The notes under the pieces: generated by a model
What the model was told of the DNA's origin: nothing
Seen by the model: the letters and a program-made list of their open reading frames with translations, nothing else
Databases searched by the model: none
Made by a program: the position numbers and the translations under genes
In this document: in pieces, positions 24,825-33,759 of the stretch
Layout: each line of letters opens with the position of its first letter
How positions within the stretch are numbered: the stretch's first letter is position 1
Source of the DNA: Gemmatimonas sp.
Lineage (GTDB): Bacteria; Gemmatimonadota; Gemmatimonadetes; Longimicrobiales; Longimicrobiaceae
Assembly: GCA_009380025.1 (NCBI GenBank)
Contig: WHSP01000022.1
Span: forward strand, 1-41,397
Length of the DNA: 41,397 nucleotides
Reading direction: 5' to 3'

Positions 24825-27800
24825 ATTGCGACCGAATTTACGAACACTACCACGGCGATCCATCCAGTGCCACGACGAAGCGGTGCAGGGAACGGATCCA
24901 CTGGATGTGCGGGCAGGTAGAAGGCGAGCGCGTACTCGATATCGGCTGCAGTCAAGGCATCGCCTGCATGATTCTTGGCCGTGAGGGCTTCGATTGTGTG
25001 GGCGTGGATCTCGAGCAGACCTCCATCGAGTTCGCCGCGAAGGTCCGTGACGAGGAGGAGGGCGTACGTGGCAGAATCGACCTCAGCCTGGCCAGTGCCG
25101 GCGCGCTTCCTTTTGCGGACGGCTCGTTCGATACGGTAATCCTCGGCGAGATTCTGGAGCATCTGACCCAGCCTGGCCGGGTCCTCAAAGAGGCGAGCCG
25201 GGTGCTCAAAGCGGGGGGCAAGGCGATCGTCACCGTTCCGTATGGCTTGAAGCCCCACCCGGACCACAAGCGGATCTTCTACGCGAGCTCGCTGCTCGAG
25301 ACACTGCAGCCATATTTCCAGACGACCATCATCGAGCCGCGCGATCACTACCTGCTCTATTCCGGAGTCAAGCCCGACGAGCCACGGACTGACGGCGCCG
25401 GGCCGGTGGGCGTAGCGGATCTGCTTCGCCTCCAGCGGGACCTCGAACAGCGGTGCCTCGCGAAGGAGATGGCCCTGCACCAGAAGAGCGGCCGGGTGAG
25501 CCGGAAGGCGCACTCACTGTCCGAGCAGGTCGACACGCTGCAGGCGTCGGTGGAGGAGCGCGATAAGGCGCTCGAGGAAGCAGAATCGGAGCTGAAGGCG
25601 CTCGCGGCCCGCACGTCCGCCGAATCAGAGCGTCTGGAGAACGAGCTCCGAGAGGAACGCGAAGCGAACGCCCGTGCCTTGGAGGAGAAAGAAGAAGAGA
25701 TCCGAGAGGTCGTTGCCGAGCGGGAACGGGAGACAGAGGCACGGGTCGCGACGCTCGAGGCCGACTATCGCGAGGTGCTGGCGACGGAGCGGGAGGAGCA
25801 CGTCCGAGTGCTGGCGGGGAAGGAGGAGGAACGGCGACAAGTACTCGCCGATCAGGAGAGGGAGGCGGAACGACGCATCGCTGTGCTCGAGGCAGACCAC
25901 CGGGCTGCGCTGGCCGCAAGCGAACGCGCAGCCGAAGCCGAGCGAATCCGCCGCGAGGTCGATGAGGAAGGAAGGGCGAGGGAGCGTCGCCTAAGGCTCG
26001 CGACCAGGGAGGAGACAGTACGGAAAGAGGACGACGCGACCGCAGAGATGGCGCTGGGAGAGGCCGACGGTGTCGACGGGGAGCTCGCCGCGGACATCGG
26101 TGCCGTGGGAGCGACGCTTCGGGAGCTGGAGAAGCGGCTCAAGCGTCGGCTCAAGAGCCGAGCTGGTGACCGACGCGAGGCCCGGGAGGAGCAGAGACGC
26201 GACCGGATCGAGCGGATCCGAAAGGTCGTGCGCACCGAGCTACCGGAAGGGAGCTCCATCCTCGTGGTCAGTCGAGGCGATGATGAGATGCTTCACTTCG
26301 ACGGTCGTCGCAGTGAACACTTCCCGCAGGAGGCGGGCGGAGAGTATGCAGGCCACCATCCCGCCAACGACGCTGAGGCGATCGGCCATCTCAACGACCT
26401 GGTACGACGGGGGGCGGCGGACTACCTGCTGATTCCAAGCAGCGCCTACTGGTGGCTCGAGCACTACCGCGAATTCCGGGACCACCTGGAACGCAGCCAT
26501 CCAGCCGTCGCCTTCGAGGAGCAGGCGTGTTTGATCTTCGACCTACGCCCCAAGGATGCCTCGACGCCTGGGCGAGAGAATGAACGAAAGCGCCCCGCGG
26601 CCACACCGCCAGCGACTTCGCAATCCCCCCGGTCGGTACGCGCCCGCCCACTGACGACGACCGCGCCATTCACGAACGGCAACGGGAAATCGGCTTCCGT
26701 TCCGGTCCTGGCTGTCGCGCCACCTTCCTCGAACGGCACCCCCGCCGGGAAGGGAACCGTGATCGCCGGGGTGCTCGATGAGTTCACGACCGATTGTCTG
26801 CGTCCCGAGTGCAGGCTCATCACCTTTCGCCCCGACAACTGGCGGGAAGTCCTGGAACCGGATCGACCGCGGGCGGTGTTCGTCGAATCGGCGTGGCGGG
26901 GAAACAGCGGGTCGTGGCAGTACCGCGTGGCGAGCTACGGACGCAACGTCGGCGACGAGCTCAACCACCTCGTAGAATGGGCCCGAGAGCAGCAGATTCC
27001 GTCCATCTTCTGGAACAAAGAGGACCCCGTACACTTCGACCGCTTTGTGGAACAGGCGAGTCTGTTCGATATCGTCTTCACGAGTGACATCGATTGCATC
27101 CCGGCGTACCGGGAGCGGCTGGGCCACGATCGGGTCTTCGCGCTGCCCTTCGCCGCTCAGCCGGCAATCCACAATCCGATCCTCGAATCGCGCCGAGATG
27201 GGCGTGTTTGCTTCGCCGGCACGTACTACGGTGACCGTCACGAAAAGCGTCGGACGGACATGGAGCACGTCCTCAAACCGGCACTCGATTTCGGTCTGGA
27301 TATCTACGACCGCCAGCACGGACTGGCCGGACGGCAGGCCGAGCTCTACCGCTTCCCCGACATCTATCGCCCGCATATCCGGGGGCGCCTGGACTACGAC
27401 GAAATGGTCCGCGCCTACAAACGCTACCGGGTCTTCCTGAACGTCAACTCGGTCAGCGACTCCTCGACGATGTTCTCGCGCCGCGTCTTCGAGCTCCTGG
27501 CTAGCGGGACGCCCATCATCAGCACGTATTCCCGGGGAATCGCGGAGATGCTGGGCGAGGATGCGGTCTTTTTCACAGAAAGCGTAGAAGACACCCGGAG
27601 GCACCTGGAGGCTCTGCTCTCCGACACCGACGTCTGGGACAGGGCGTCCGTGCGAGGAATCCGCAGGGTGATGATGGATCACACCTACGAATCTCGACTG
27701 GGATACGTCCTGGAGAAGGCGGGAGTCGATTCCCCTGTGGCAGCGCTGCCGCACTTCGCCATCGTCGCGGCGATCGATACGCCGGAGTGCACGGAAAGAC

Positions 27801-28357
27801 TCCTGGACTGGCTCCAAAACCAGGCGTATCGCGACTTCGATCTCCTCCTGGTCGGTGATGCACAGCCCGACGCTGAGGCGGTCCTGAAGCTGGACCGCGC
27901 GTTGGGCGGGAGAAAGGTGGTGCCGATCCTCCGGCACCCCGGCGAGCTGAGCGCCCGGTGCCTGCAGGCGTCAGACGCAGAGTATTTCGCTTTCCTCCAC
28001 TCGCGGGATCATTACGGTCCCAACTATCTACAGGACTACGCCCTCGCGATCAGGTACTCAGGTGCCTCGCTGTTGGGCAAGGCGGCGTTCAGCCGGCTCA
28101 CCTTTGGAGGAAACTCGAAAGTGGTGCGGCTGGGCGGGGACTATCGGTACGTGAGCGAGGTTGCCGCGGGAACGCTCGTGGCACACCGGAGCCGGATGTC
28201 GGGGGACCTTTTCCGGGCCGCGCTCGAAGCGGATGTCGTCCGGCGACCCATCCCGGAGGTGCTGTCGATCGATCGATTCAACTATCTACAGAGCCCCCGC
28301 GGCGTCGTGGGGAACCGGGTCAACAGACTCGAGTTGGCGGGCGGCATAGAGGTTTGA
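24821..28357 (+). CDS. Methyltransferase - coiled coil - domain X - CgeB-like GT - GT-A-like fusion
   Basis: An 1178-residue protein. Residues 1-190 are a class I SAM methyltransferase (VLDIGCSQGI, ALPFADGSFDTVILGEILEHL). Residues about 205-470 are a nearly continuous, highly charged coiled coil rich in Glu and Arg. Domain X follows at about 468-580 (ILVVSRGDDEML, HFPQ, YAGHHP, YWWLEHY). After a Pro/Thr/Ser linker, residues about 646-972 form a CgeB/YkvP-type glycosyltransferase (FWNKEDP, CFAGTYYGDRH, RRVFELLASGTPIIS). The last 200 residues have a GT-A-like fold pattern (IVAAIDTPECTERLL) with a degraded DxD region. The start overlaps the previous stop (ATGA). A methyltransferase tied to a long coiled coil recalls the WbdD chain-length ruler, although the domain order and kinase differ. 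Confidence 0.82.
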   Translation: MNCDRIYEHYHGDPSSATTKRCRERIHWMCGQVEGERVLDIGCSQGIACMILGREGFDCVGVDLEQTSIEFAAKVRDEEEGVRGRIDLSLASAGALPFADGSFDTVILGEILEHLTQPGRVLKEASRVLKAGGKAIVTVPYGLKPHPDHKRIFYASSLLETLQPYFQTTIIEPRDHYLLYSGVKPDEPRTDGAGPVGVADLLRLQRDLEQRCLAKEMALHQKSGRVSRKAHSLSEQVDTLQASVEERDKALEEAESELKALAARTSAESERLENELREEREANARALEEKEEEIREVVAERERETEARVATLEADYREVLATEREEHVRVLAGKEEERRQVLADQEREAERRIAVLEADHRAALAASERAAEAERIRREVDEEGRARERRLRLATREETVRKEDDATAEMALGEADGVDGELAADIGAVGATLRELEKRLKRRLKSRAGDRREAREEQRRDRIERIRKVVRTELPEGSSILVVSRGDDEMLHFDGRRSEHFPQEAGGEYAGHHPANDAEAIGHLNDLVRRGAADYLLIPSSAYWWLEHYREFRDHLERSHPAVAFEEQACLIFDLRPKDASTPGRENERKRPAATPPATSQSPRSVRARPLTTTAPFTNGNGKSASVPVLAVAPPSSNGTPAGKGTVIAGVLDEFTTDCLRPECRLITFRPDNWREVLEPDRPRAVFVESAWRGNSGSWQYRVASYGRNVGDELNHLVEWAREQQIPSIFWNKEDPVHFDRFVEQASLFDIVFTSDIDCIPAYRERLGHDRVFALPFAAQPAIHNPILESRRDGRVCFAGTYYGDRHEKRRTDMEHVLKPALDFGLDIYDRQHGLAGRQAELYRFPDIYRPHIRGRLDYDEMVRAYKRYRVFLNVNSVSDSSTMFSRRVFELLASGTPIISTYSRGIAEMLGEDAVFFTESVEDTRRHLEALLSDTDVWDRASVRGIRRVMMDHTYESRLGYVLEKAGVDSPVAALPHFAIVAAIDTPECTERLLDWLQNQAYRDFDLLLVGDAQPDAEAVLKLDRALGGRKVVPILRHPGELSARCLQASDAEYFAFLHSRDHYGPNYLQDYALAIRYSGASLLGKAAFSRLTFGGNSKVVRLGGDYRYVSEVAAGTLVAHRSRMSGDLFRAALEADVVRRPIPEVLSIDRFNYLQSPRGVVGNRVNRLELAGGIEV

Positions 28358-28359
28358 CG

Positions 28360-30540
28360 ATGCCGCGAGTCCTTCTCTACGCCGAAGTGGATCTCAACCT
28401 GATCGATGGCTCGTCGATCTGGCTCGTCTCGCTGACCGAGGTGCTGGCGGGCGCGTCCGATGTCGAAATCACGATCCTGCAAAGGACCCGCCTGGAGCGC
28501 GACGTCGTCGTCGAGAGGACACGTACTCTCCCGAATGTGACCTACCTCGACCCCTGGGAGCTGGCGGCAACGGACCGGGAGATCGCGCAGATCCTTTCCG
28601 CCAACGGGGGCTCTCGGCTCCGGCCGGCGGTCGCTGCCGAGCTCATTGGGATCCTCGATCGTGGGCGCCCTTTCTCGTGGCTGATCGTTCGCGGCCTCGA
28701 CGTCGCCGAGCTCCTTGCCCGACAGCCCGGGCTCGGCGCGCGAATGTGGGCATACGTGACGGACCCGAAGCGGCATACGAGCCAGGTCGACGTGGCCAGG
28801 CTCCGCACGGTGTTCGATGTCAGTGCGCACCTCCTCTGCCAGACGCAGGAGGCACGAGACGCGTTCGTGGATCTCCTACAGTGCAGGGACACGAGCAAGC
28901 TCTTCGTTCTCCCGCCGATGATTCCGGAGCCCAACGGGATCCGTCGCCCACCGCTCGATCCGCGTGCACCGAGACTCGGATACTCCGGCAAGCTTGCGCC
29001 CGGTTACATGATCCTCGAAATGCTGGACGCGTTCGAGCGGATCCGGGAGAGCGTTCCGGGCGCTGAGTTTCACGTCGTCGGGGACAAGATCCACAACGCG
29101 CCCCCGGTGCCGGGGTTCGTCGAGACGCTCGCGAATCGGCTCAAGTGGACGTCCGGCGTGGTGTGGCACGGCGGAACGACCCGCGAGCAGGCTCACGAGA
29201 TCCTGGGCGGTGGACATGTCGCCGCGTCGTGGCGCGCTCCGATCTTCGACGACAGCCTCGAGATGTCGACGAAGGTCCTCGAGTATGCTTCTCTCGGGAT
29301 GCCGGTTCTGATGAACCCGAGCCTGGTCCAGCGGAGGATCTTCGGAGACGACTATCCTGCCTACGTACGCAGTGGCGACGAGTTCGTCGAACGGTTCCTG
29401 GGGCTGGTCAGGTCGCCGGAACGTTATTCGGACGCATCTCGCCACGTCGCAGACGTCGCCGGCGAGTACACCTTTCCGAGAGCCCTGCAGCGCCTGCAGC
29501 CGTTGCTGACGTCGGCCGAGCCACCCATGGTCCGACCCACGCGAACGAGCCTCCTCTTCGCTGGCCACGACTTCAAGTTCCTCGGCCCGCTGCTCAGTCA
29601 CGTCGCCGGAAACGAGCAGTACGACGTGCTACGGGACGAATACTCCGGCCACTCGATCGCCGACCCAGCACGGAGCGAGTCGCTTCTACGCGATGCGAAG
29701 GTCGTCTTCTGCGAATGGTGTCTCGGCAACGCCGAGTGGTACTCGAAGCACAAAAGGGACGACCAGAAGCTCGTGATTCGCTTCCATCTCCAGGAGCTGG
29801 ATACACCCTACGCCGCGAGGGTTTGCTGGGAGAACGTAGATCGCGTCGTGTTCATCTGCCCCTTGGTTCGGGATCGATTCCTCGAGCGGTTTCCACAGGT
29901 GGCAGACCGGGCTGCGCTGATCTACAACCTCATCGATGCCGCCCCCCTGGACCAGCCGAAGCTGGCCCGTTCGGAATTCAACCTCGGGCTCCTTGGTTCC
30001 TGCCCGCGCCGGAAGGCGCCGCACCTCGCCGTGGAGATCCTCGAGAGGCTGAAGCAGCACGACCGGCGTTACACGCTGTTCTTCAAGGGAAAGCGGCCCG
30101 AGGAATTCGGATGGCTCTGGAGGCGCCCCGAGGAGCGCGAGTACTACGACCGCCTCAACCGATGCCTGGCCGAATCCCCCTACGCCGATTCGGTGGTTTT
30201 CGAGCCGCACGGCGACGATGTGTCGGCGTGGTTCAGCCGCATCGGATTCATCCTCTCCACGAGCGACTTCGAGGGCTCGCACCAGGCAGTAGCAGAAGGG
30301 ATGGCGGCGGGCTGCATTCCGGTGATCCGCAATTGGGCTGGGGCGGATGCCATCTATCCGGGCCGCTTCGTATTCAGCTCGGTGGATGAAGCGGTTGAAC
30401 GGATTATCGGCTGGCGAAAGCCTGGCGTCTATCTGGAGCAGAGCCAGAACTGCCGATCGTACGCGCGCCAACACTTCGACCAGACCGTGATCACTCGCCA
30501 GTACGACGAATTGTTCAGCCAGCTACTGGAGGCTGCCTGA
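28360..30540 (+). CDS. Tandem GT-B (GT4-like) glycosyltransferase
   Basis: A 726-residue protein made of two GT-B units. The first (about 1-385) has LGYSGKLAPGYMILEMLDAFE and STKVLEYASLGMPVLM at its donor-binding end. The second (about 390-726) begins with LLFAGHDFKFLGPLL. It has YNLIDAAPL, a domain opening with LGLLGSCPRRKAPHLAVEIL and the donor block SHQAVAEGMAAGCIPVI. Bifunctional transfer of two sugars is likely. It starts two bases after the preceding stop, and its TGA overlaps the next ATG (TGATG). No membrane segment is seen. Confidence 0.8.
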   Translation: MPRVLLYAEVDLNLIDGSSIWLVSLTEVLAGASDVEITILQRTRLERDVVVERTRTLPNVTYLDPWELAATDREIAQILSANGGSRLRPAVAAELIGILDRGRPFSWLIVRGLDVAELLARQPGLGARMWAYVTDPKRHTSQVDVARLRTVFDVSAHLLCQTQEARDAFVDLLQCRDTSKLFVLPPMIPEPNGIRRPPLDPRAPRLGYSGKLAPGYMILEMLDAFERIRESVPGAEFHVVGDKIHNAPPVPGFVETLANRLKWTSGVVWHGGTTREQAHEILGGGHVAASWRAPIFDDSLEMSTKVLEYASLGMPVLMNPSLVQRRIFGDDYPAYVRSGDEFVERFLGLVRSPERYSDASRHVADVAGEYTFPRALQRLQPLLTSAEPPMVRPTRTSLLFAGHDFKFLGPLLSHVAGNEQYDVLRDEYSGHSIADPARSESLLRDAKVVFCEWCLGNAEWYSKHKRDDQKLVIRFHLQELDTPYAARVCWENVDRVVFICPLVRDRFLERFPQVADRAALIYNLIDAAPLDQPKLARSEFNLGLLGSCPRRKAPHLAVEILERLKQHDRRYTLFFKGKRPEEFGWLWRRPEEREYYDRLNRCLAESPYADSVVFEPHGDDVSAWFSRIGFILSTSDFEGSHQAVAEGMAAGCIPVIRNWAGADAIYPGRFVFSSVDEAVERIIGWRKPGVYLEQSQNCRSYARQHFDQTVITRQYDELFSQLLEAA

Positions 30541-32273
30541 TGAGCGTCGAGACGTATGACAACGCAGTCATCGAGCGGATTCGCACCCTCGGGCGCCCTC
30601 CGTACAGGGCCGTGGTGAAGAGAACGTACGACGAGAGCCGGAAGGCGGAGGCGCTCGCGGACACGTTCCGCGTCTTTCAGAAGAGCCTCCGCCTCGTTCC
30701 GCCGATCGACTGGCGGCAAGACCCGGCCGGCAGTCGGTCTTCGCGGTACGAGTTGCATACGCTGCAGCTGCTCGATGTGCTCTTCCACCTGTACCTGGTG
30801 GACGGCAGTCTCGGAGCGCTCGACCGGGCGCGCTCCATCGGGATCGATTGGATCCGGGCCAATGCTCCCGATGAGCCGAGGGTGAGCGAGTTCGCTTGGT
30901 ACGACATGGCCGTTGGCCTACGTGCGCCCTACCTCGCCTTCCTGCTCCGGGCGTCCGTACACGAGGGGAGGATCGAGCCGACCGAGGCTGCTCTGCTACT
31001 CACCTCCCTGCGGAGCCATGGCGAGTACCTGGTGGACGGTGCGAACTACGCCCACGGACACAACCATGGTCTCTTTCAGGACGAAGGCCTCTTCCTGATC
31101 GCCGATTACCTGCCATGGCTGGCCGAGGCCGATGAGTGGCGGGAGGTCGCCTCACGTCGAGCGATCGAGACACTGCGGGCGACGATCAACGAGACCGAGG
31201 CTGTCCACCTCGAGCACTCGCCTGCGTACCATTTGGTCATCGTCAATCTGGTCCGTCGACTCCGCCACCAGACCGAGGTCGGGGGCGCCGAACTGGATGA
31301 CCTGTTGCGGCGACTGGAAGAGACCGCCGCCTGGTTCGTGATGCCGGACGGCACGCTCCCAGAGCTCGGTGATACCGATCAGGTCGCTGCGCCGGCGTGG
31401 GTGCTGGACCGCATCCCGGGTGATACCTCGGGATGTCGGCTCTTTTCGGAGTCGGGATACGCGGTGGTTCGGACCCCCGAGTCGTACCTGATCGCAACCG
31501 CGGGATACCACGGATCCGGCCACAAGCACGCCGACGAGCTGAGCTTCGTGCTCTACGAAGCAGGGCGACGAATCGTCGGCGACAGTGGCCGCTACGGCTA
31601 CTACGAATCCGATCCCCACCGTGTCTATGCGCGCTCGAGCCATGCTCACAACGTGCTCGTGGTGGATGATCAGAGCTTTGGGTGGAAAGGCGCGACACCG
31701 TACGGGAGCGGCATCCTGGCCGGCGGAGAGGATGGAGGGTGGTTCGGCATCGTGGGGGAGAACCCGCTGCTGCGCGCGCAGTCCGTCGAGCATGTTCGGC
31801 TCTTTCTGTACCGACCGGCTCACGCGTTGGTGATCGTGGACGATGTCCGCTCCGATGCAGACCACGAATACATGAGGCTGCTGCACTTCGGCGTAGGCCT
31901 CGAGCTCGATGCGGCGGGCGATCTGTTGCACCTTCGCGCCCCCGGATTTGCCGGCGCCCTGCACGCCTGGGCGATCGATGGGGGAAGCTCCCGCCGGCTC
32001 CGCCGGGGATCCGAGCAGCCCGATCTGCGAGGATGGAGCTACTCCGGCGATCGGCAACGGCGCGAGGTCACGACAGTGGAGTTCGCCGACCGGGGCCGCG
32101 ACGGCGTCTACGCTCTGGCCCTCTCCCTCCAGGACTCGCCGATGCGCGTCCGATTAGCCGCAAACGAGGCGGACGAGTATCGAATCGTCGTCGACTTCGA
32201 CGGCCGTATCTACCAGCTGACCGCCAGACTCGGCGGCGGGGTGCTCCAAGTGAACGAGAGAGAGATAGCATGA
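30540..32273 (+). CDS. Heparinase II/III-like enzyme, cytoplasmic
   Basis: A 577-residue protein of the heparinase II/III superfamily. An alpha/alpha-toroid N-terminal half carries HGHNHG (about residues 171-176) and HSPAYH (about 225-230). The linking segment has LGDTDQ. The beta-sandwich half begins near SGHKHADELSF (about 326) with GDSGRYGYYE after it. These His and Tyr residues match the usual catalytic regions of uronate-polymer lyases. Family members are normally secreted, but no signal peptide is present here. It may act on the nascent glycan inside the cell (editing, trimming, or an epimerase-like variant of lyase chemistry). Its location among sulfotransferases suggests that the product contains uronic acid. 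It is translationally coupled on both sides. Confidence 0.82.
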   Translation: MSVETYDNAVIERIRTLGRPPYRAVVKRTYDESRKAEALADTFRVFQKSLRLVPPIDWRQDPAGSRSSRYELHTLQLLDVLFHLYLVDGSLGALDRARSIGIDWIRANAPDEPRVSEFAWYDMAVGLRAPYLAFLLRASVHEGRIEPTEAALLLTSLRSHGEYLVDGANYAHGHNHGLFQDEGLFLIADYLPWLAEADEWREVASRRAIETLRATINETEAVHLEHSPAYHLVIVNLVRRLRHQTEVGGAELDDLLRRLEETAAWFVMPDGTLPELGDTDQVAAPAWVLDRIPGDTSGCRLFSESGYAVVRTPESYLIATAGYHGSGHKHADELSFVLYEAGRRIVGDSGRYGYYESDPHRVYARSSHAHNVLVVDDQSFGWKGATPYGSGILAGGEDGGWFGIVGENPLLRAQSVEHVRLFLYRPAHALVIVDDVRSDADHEYMRLLHFGVGLELDAAGDLLHLRAPGFAGALHAWAIDGGSSRRLRRGSEQPDLRGWSYSGDRQRREVTTVEFADRGRDGVYALALSLQDSPMRVRLAANEADEYRIVVDFDGRIYQLTARLGGGVLQVNEREIA

Positions 32274-33472
32274 CGACTGGCCAGGCGTCCGGTACCGCGA
32301 CGACGGCTTCCCGCCGCTCGCTGCGCGAGGTTGCGTTCGATTCACTGAAGGGGCTGTTCGCCGTTGGCGATGTCACATGCGATTGCGCGGCCAGAGCGGT
32401 GCATGGGCTTCTCTTTAGCGAGCCCGTCCCGGCGGAGTACGCCTGGGCCGGGACGATCGAGCGACTGCGGGCGGATCTGGAGTCGTCGTCGGAGGCGGTA
32501 TCGATCGCCTTGCCCTACGCGGGTGCGAAGGAGCGATTCAGCACAGTCGGTGAAATCTGCCGACGGCGCAGCAAGGGGCGGATCTGGGGCCTACTGCTGC
32601 ACAGGCTGGTTCGCGGGTTCGCCCCGTCAACGGCGCTCGAGTTAGGCACCTGCCTGGGGGTATCGACCTCATATCAGGCAGCGGCGATGAAGCTGAATGG
32701 ACGCGGGCGACTGATTTCCCTCGAGGGCGCCGCTGCGCTGGCCGACCAGGCACGAAAGAATCTGCGGAAGCTCTGCCTGGATTGTGTCGAGGTGCGCACG
32801 GGGTTGTTCCAGCACACCCTCGAGCCCGCTCTCCGGGACCTCGGCTCCATTGACTTCGCCTTCATCGACGGCCACCACGACGAAGAAGCGACCCTCGCCT
32901 ACTTCGAAATGGTCGTCCCATTTCTCGCCCATCGAGCGATCCTCGTCTTCGACGACATCGCCTGGTCGGACGGGATGCGCCGCGCATGGGCCAGGCTTCG
33001 GGCCGACCCCCGCGTTCGCGTGACCCTCGATCTGTCGATCATCGGCATCTGCATCCTCGGCCGGGATCTGCCGAAACAGGACTTCGACTTTCCGTCGCTG
33101 TCGAGAGTGCAGGCCGCTCAGGTCGTCCCGCATATTCGCCGTGCCGTCCGCGGTCGGCTGCCGGTCGATGCGCCCGTGCTCGTCGTGAGCCGCGGCGATG
33201 ACGAACTGCTGGAGCTGGTCAGCCGCCGAGCGCAGCATTTCCCACAGACGAATGATGGGGCTTACGCAGGCCACCATCCGGGCGACAGCCGGGATGCCAT
33301 CGACCACCTCGAGCGTCTGCGAGAAGGCGGCGCCGAGTACCTCGTGTTTCCGTCGACGGCCTTTTGGTGGTTCGAGTTCTACTCGGACTTCCGCAGACAC
33401 CTCGAGCTGCACTCCCTGTCGGTCCATCAGGACGAAGACTGCGCGATCTTCCAGCTCTCGGGGGCACGATGA
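32270..33472 (+). CDS. Class I SAM methyltransferase fused to domain X
   Basis: A 400-residue protein. Residues about 100-270 are a methyltransferase of the Methyltransf_24 type: ALELGTCLGVSTSYQAA, LISLEG, DFAFIDGHHDEEATLAYF and ILVFDDIAW. Residues about 293-398 are domain X (VLVVSRGDDELL, HFPQ, YAGHHPGDS, FWWFEFY, CAIFQL), which forms the very C-terminus. It probably O-methylates a sugar or uronate of the glycan. ATGA overlap with the heparinase-like gene. It is the last gene of the first tightly packed block. Confidence 0.83.
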   Translation: MTTGQASGTATTASRRSLREVAFDSLKGLFAVGDVTCDCAARAVHGLLFSEPVPAEYAWAGTIERLRADLESSSEAVSIALPYAGAKERFSTVGEICRRRSKGRIWGLLLHRLVRGFAPSTALELGTCLGVSTSYQAAAMKLNGRGRLISLEGAAALADQARKNLRKLCLDCVEVRTGLFQHTLEPALRDLGSIDFAFIDGHHDEEATLAYFEMVVPFLAHRAILVFDDIAWSDGMRRAWARLRADPRVRVTLDLSIIGICILGRDLPKQDFDFPSLSRVQAAQVVPHIRRAVRGRLPVDAPVLVVSRGDDELLELVSRRAQHFPQTNDGAYAGHHPGDSRDAIDHLERLREGGAEYLVFPSTAFWWFEFYSDFRRHLELHSLSVHQDEDCAIFQLSGAR

Positions 33473-33600
33473 GCCGGAGGTTACGAGCGGACAGTATCGC
33501 TCATCGCCGTGCCGTTCGTTGGTGCGTTGAAGCTCGCAGTCGGCGGGTCCGGGGTGCAGACGGATTTGGCCAAAAGTTGTTGTCCAAAGGGGGCCGGCAG

Positions 33601-33678
33601 TGTCATCCCCGCGAAGGCGGGCATCCAGTGGCTCCGGCGGCTGACCCGGTCTGCATTCCCGCTTTCGCGGGAATGACG
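33601..33678. repeat. REP-like palindromic element, copy 3
   Basis: GTCATCCCCGCGAAGGCGGG at 33602 and CCCGCTTTCGCGGGAATGAC ending at 33677 flank a centre with CCAGTGGCTCCGGCGG. The architecture and ends match the copies at 2516 and 5612. It separates the two halves of the glycan cluster. Confidence 0.85.
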
Positions 33679-33714
33679 ATGGGGGCCGGGACGACGATGG
33701 GTGCGGGATGACGA

Positions 33715-33759
33715 TGCGGGAGGACTGCGTGCGGGAGGACTGCGTGCGGGAGGACTGCG
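33715..33759 (+). repeat. Triplicated 15-base repeat carrying Shine-Dalgarno sequence
   Basis: TGCGGGAGGACTGCG occurs three times in exact tandem (33715-33729, 33730-33744, 33745-33759) and abuts the start codon at 33760. Each unit holds GGGAGGA. The last one is six bases from the ATG and is the obvious ribosome-binding site. The two upstream units would be extra ribosome-docking sequences. Slippage in the array would add or remove copies without changing the final spacing. Confidence 0.7.

Noticed and set aside
33715-33759. Tandem repeat as a CRISPR or iteron array
   Set aside because: The units abut without spacers, are only 15 bases long and end at a start codon.
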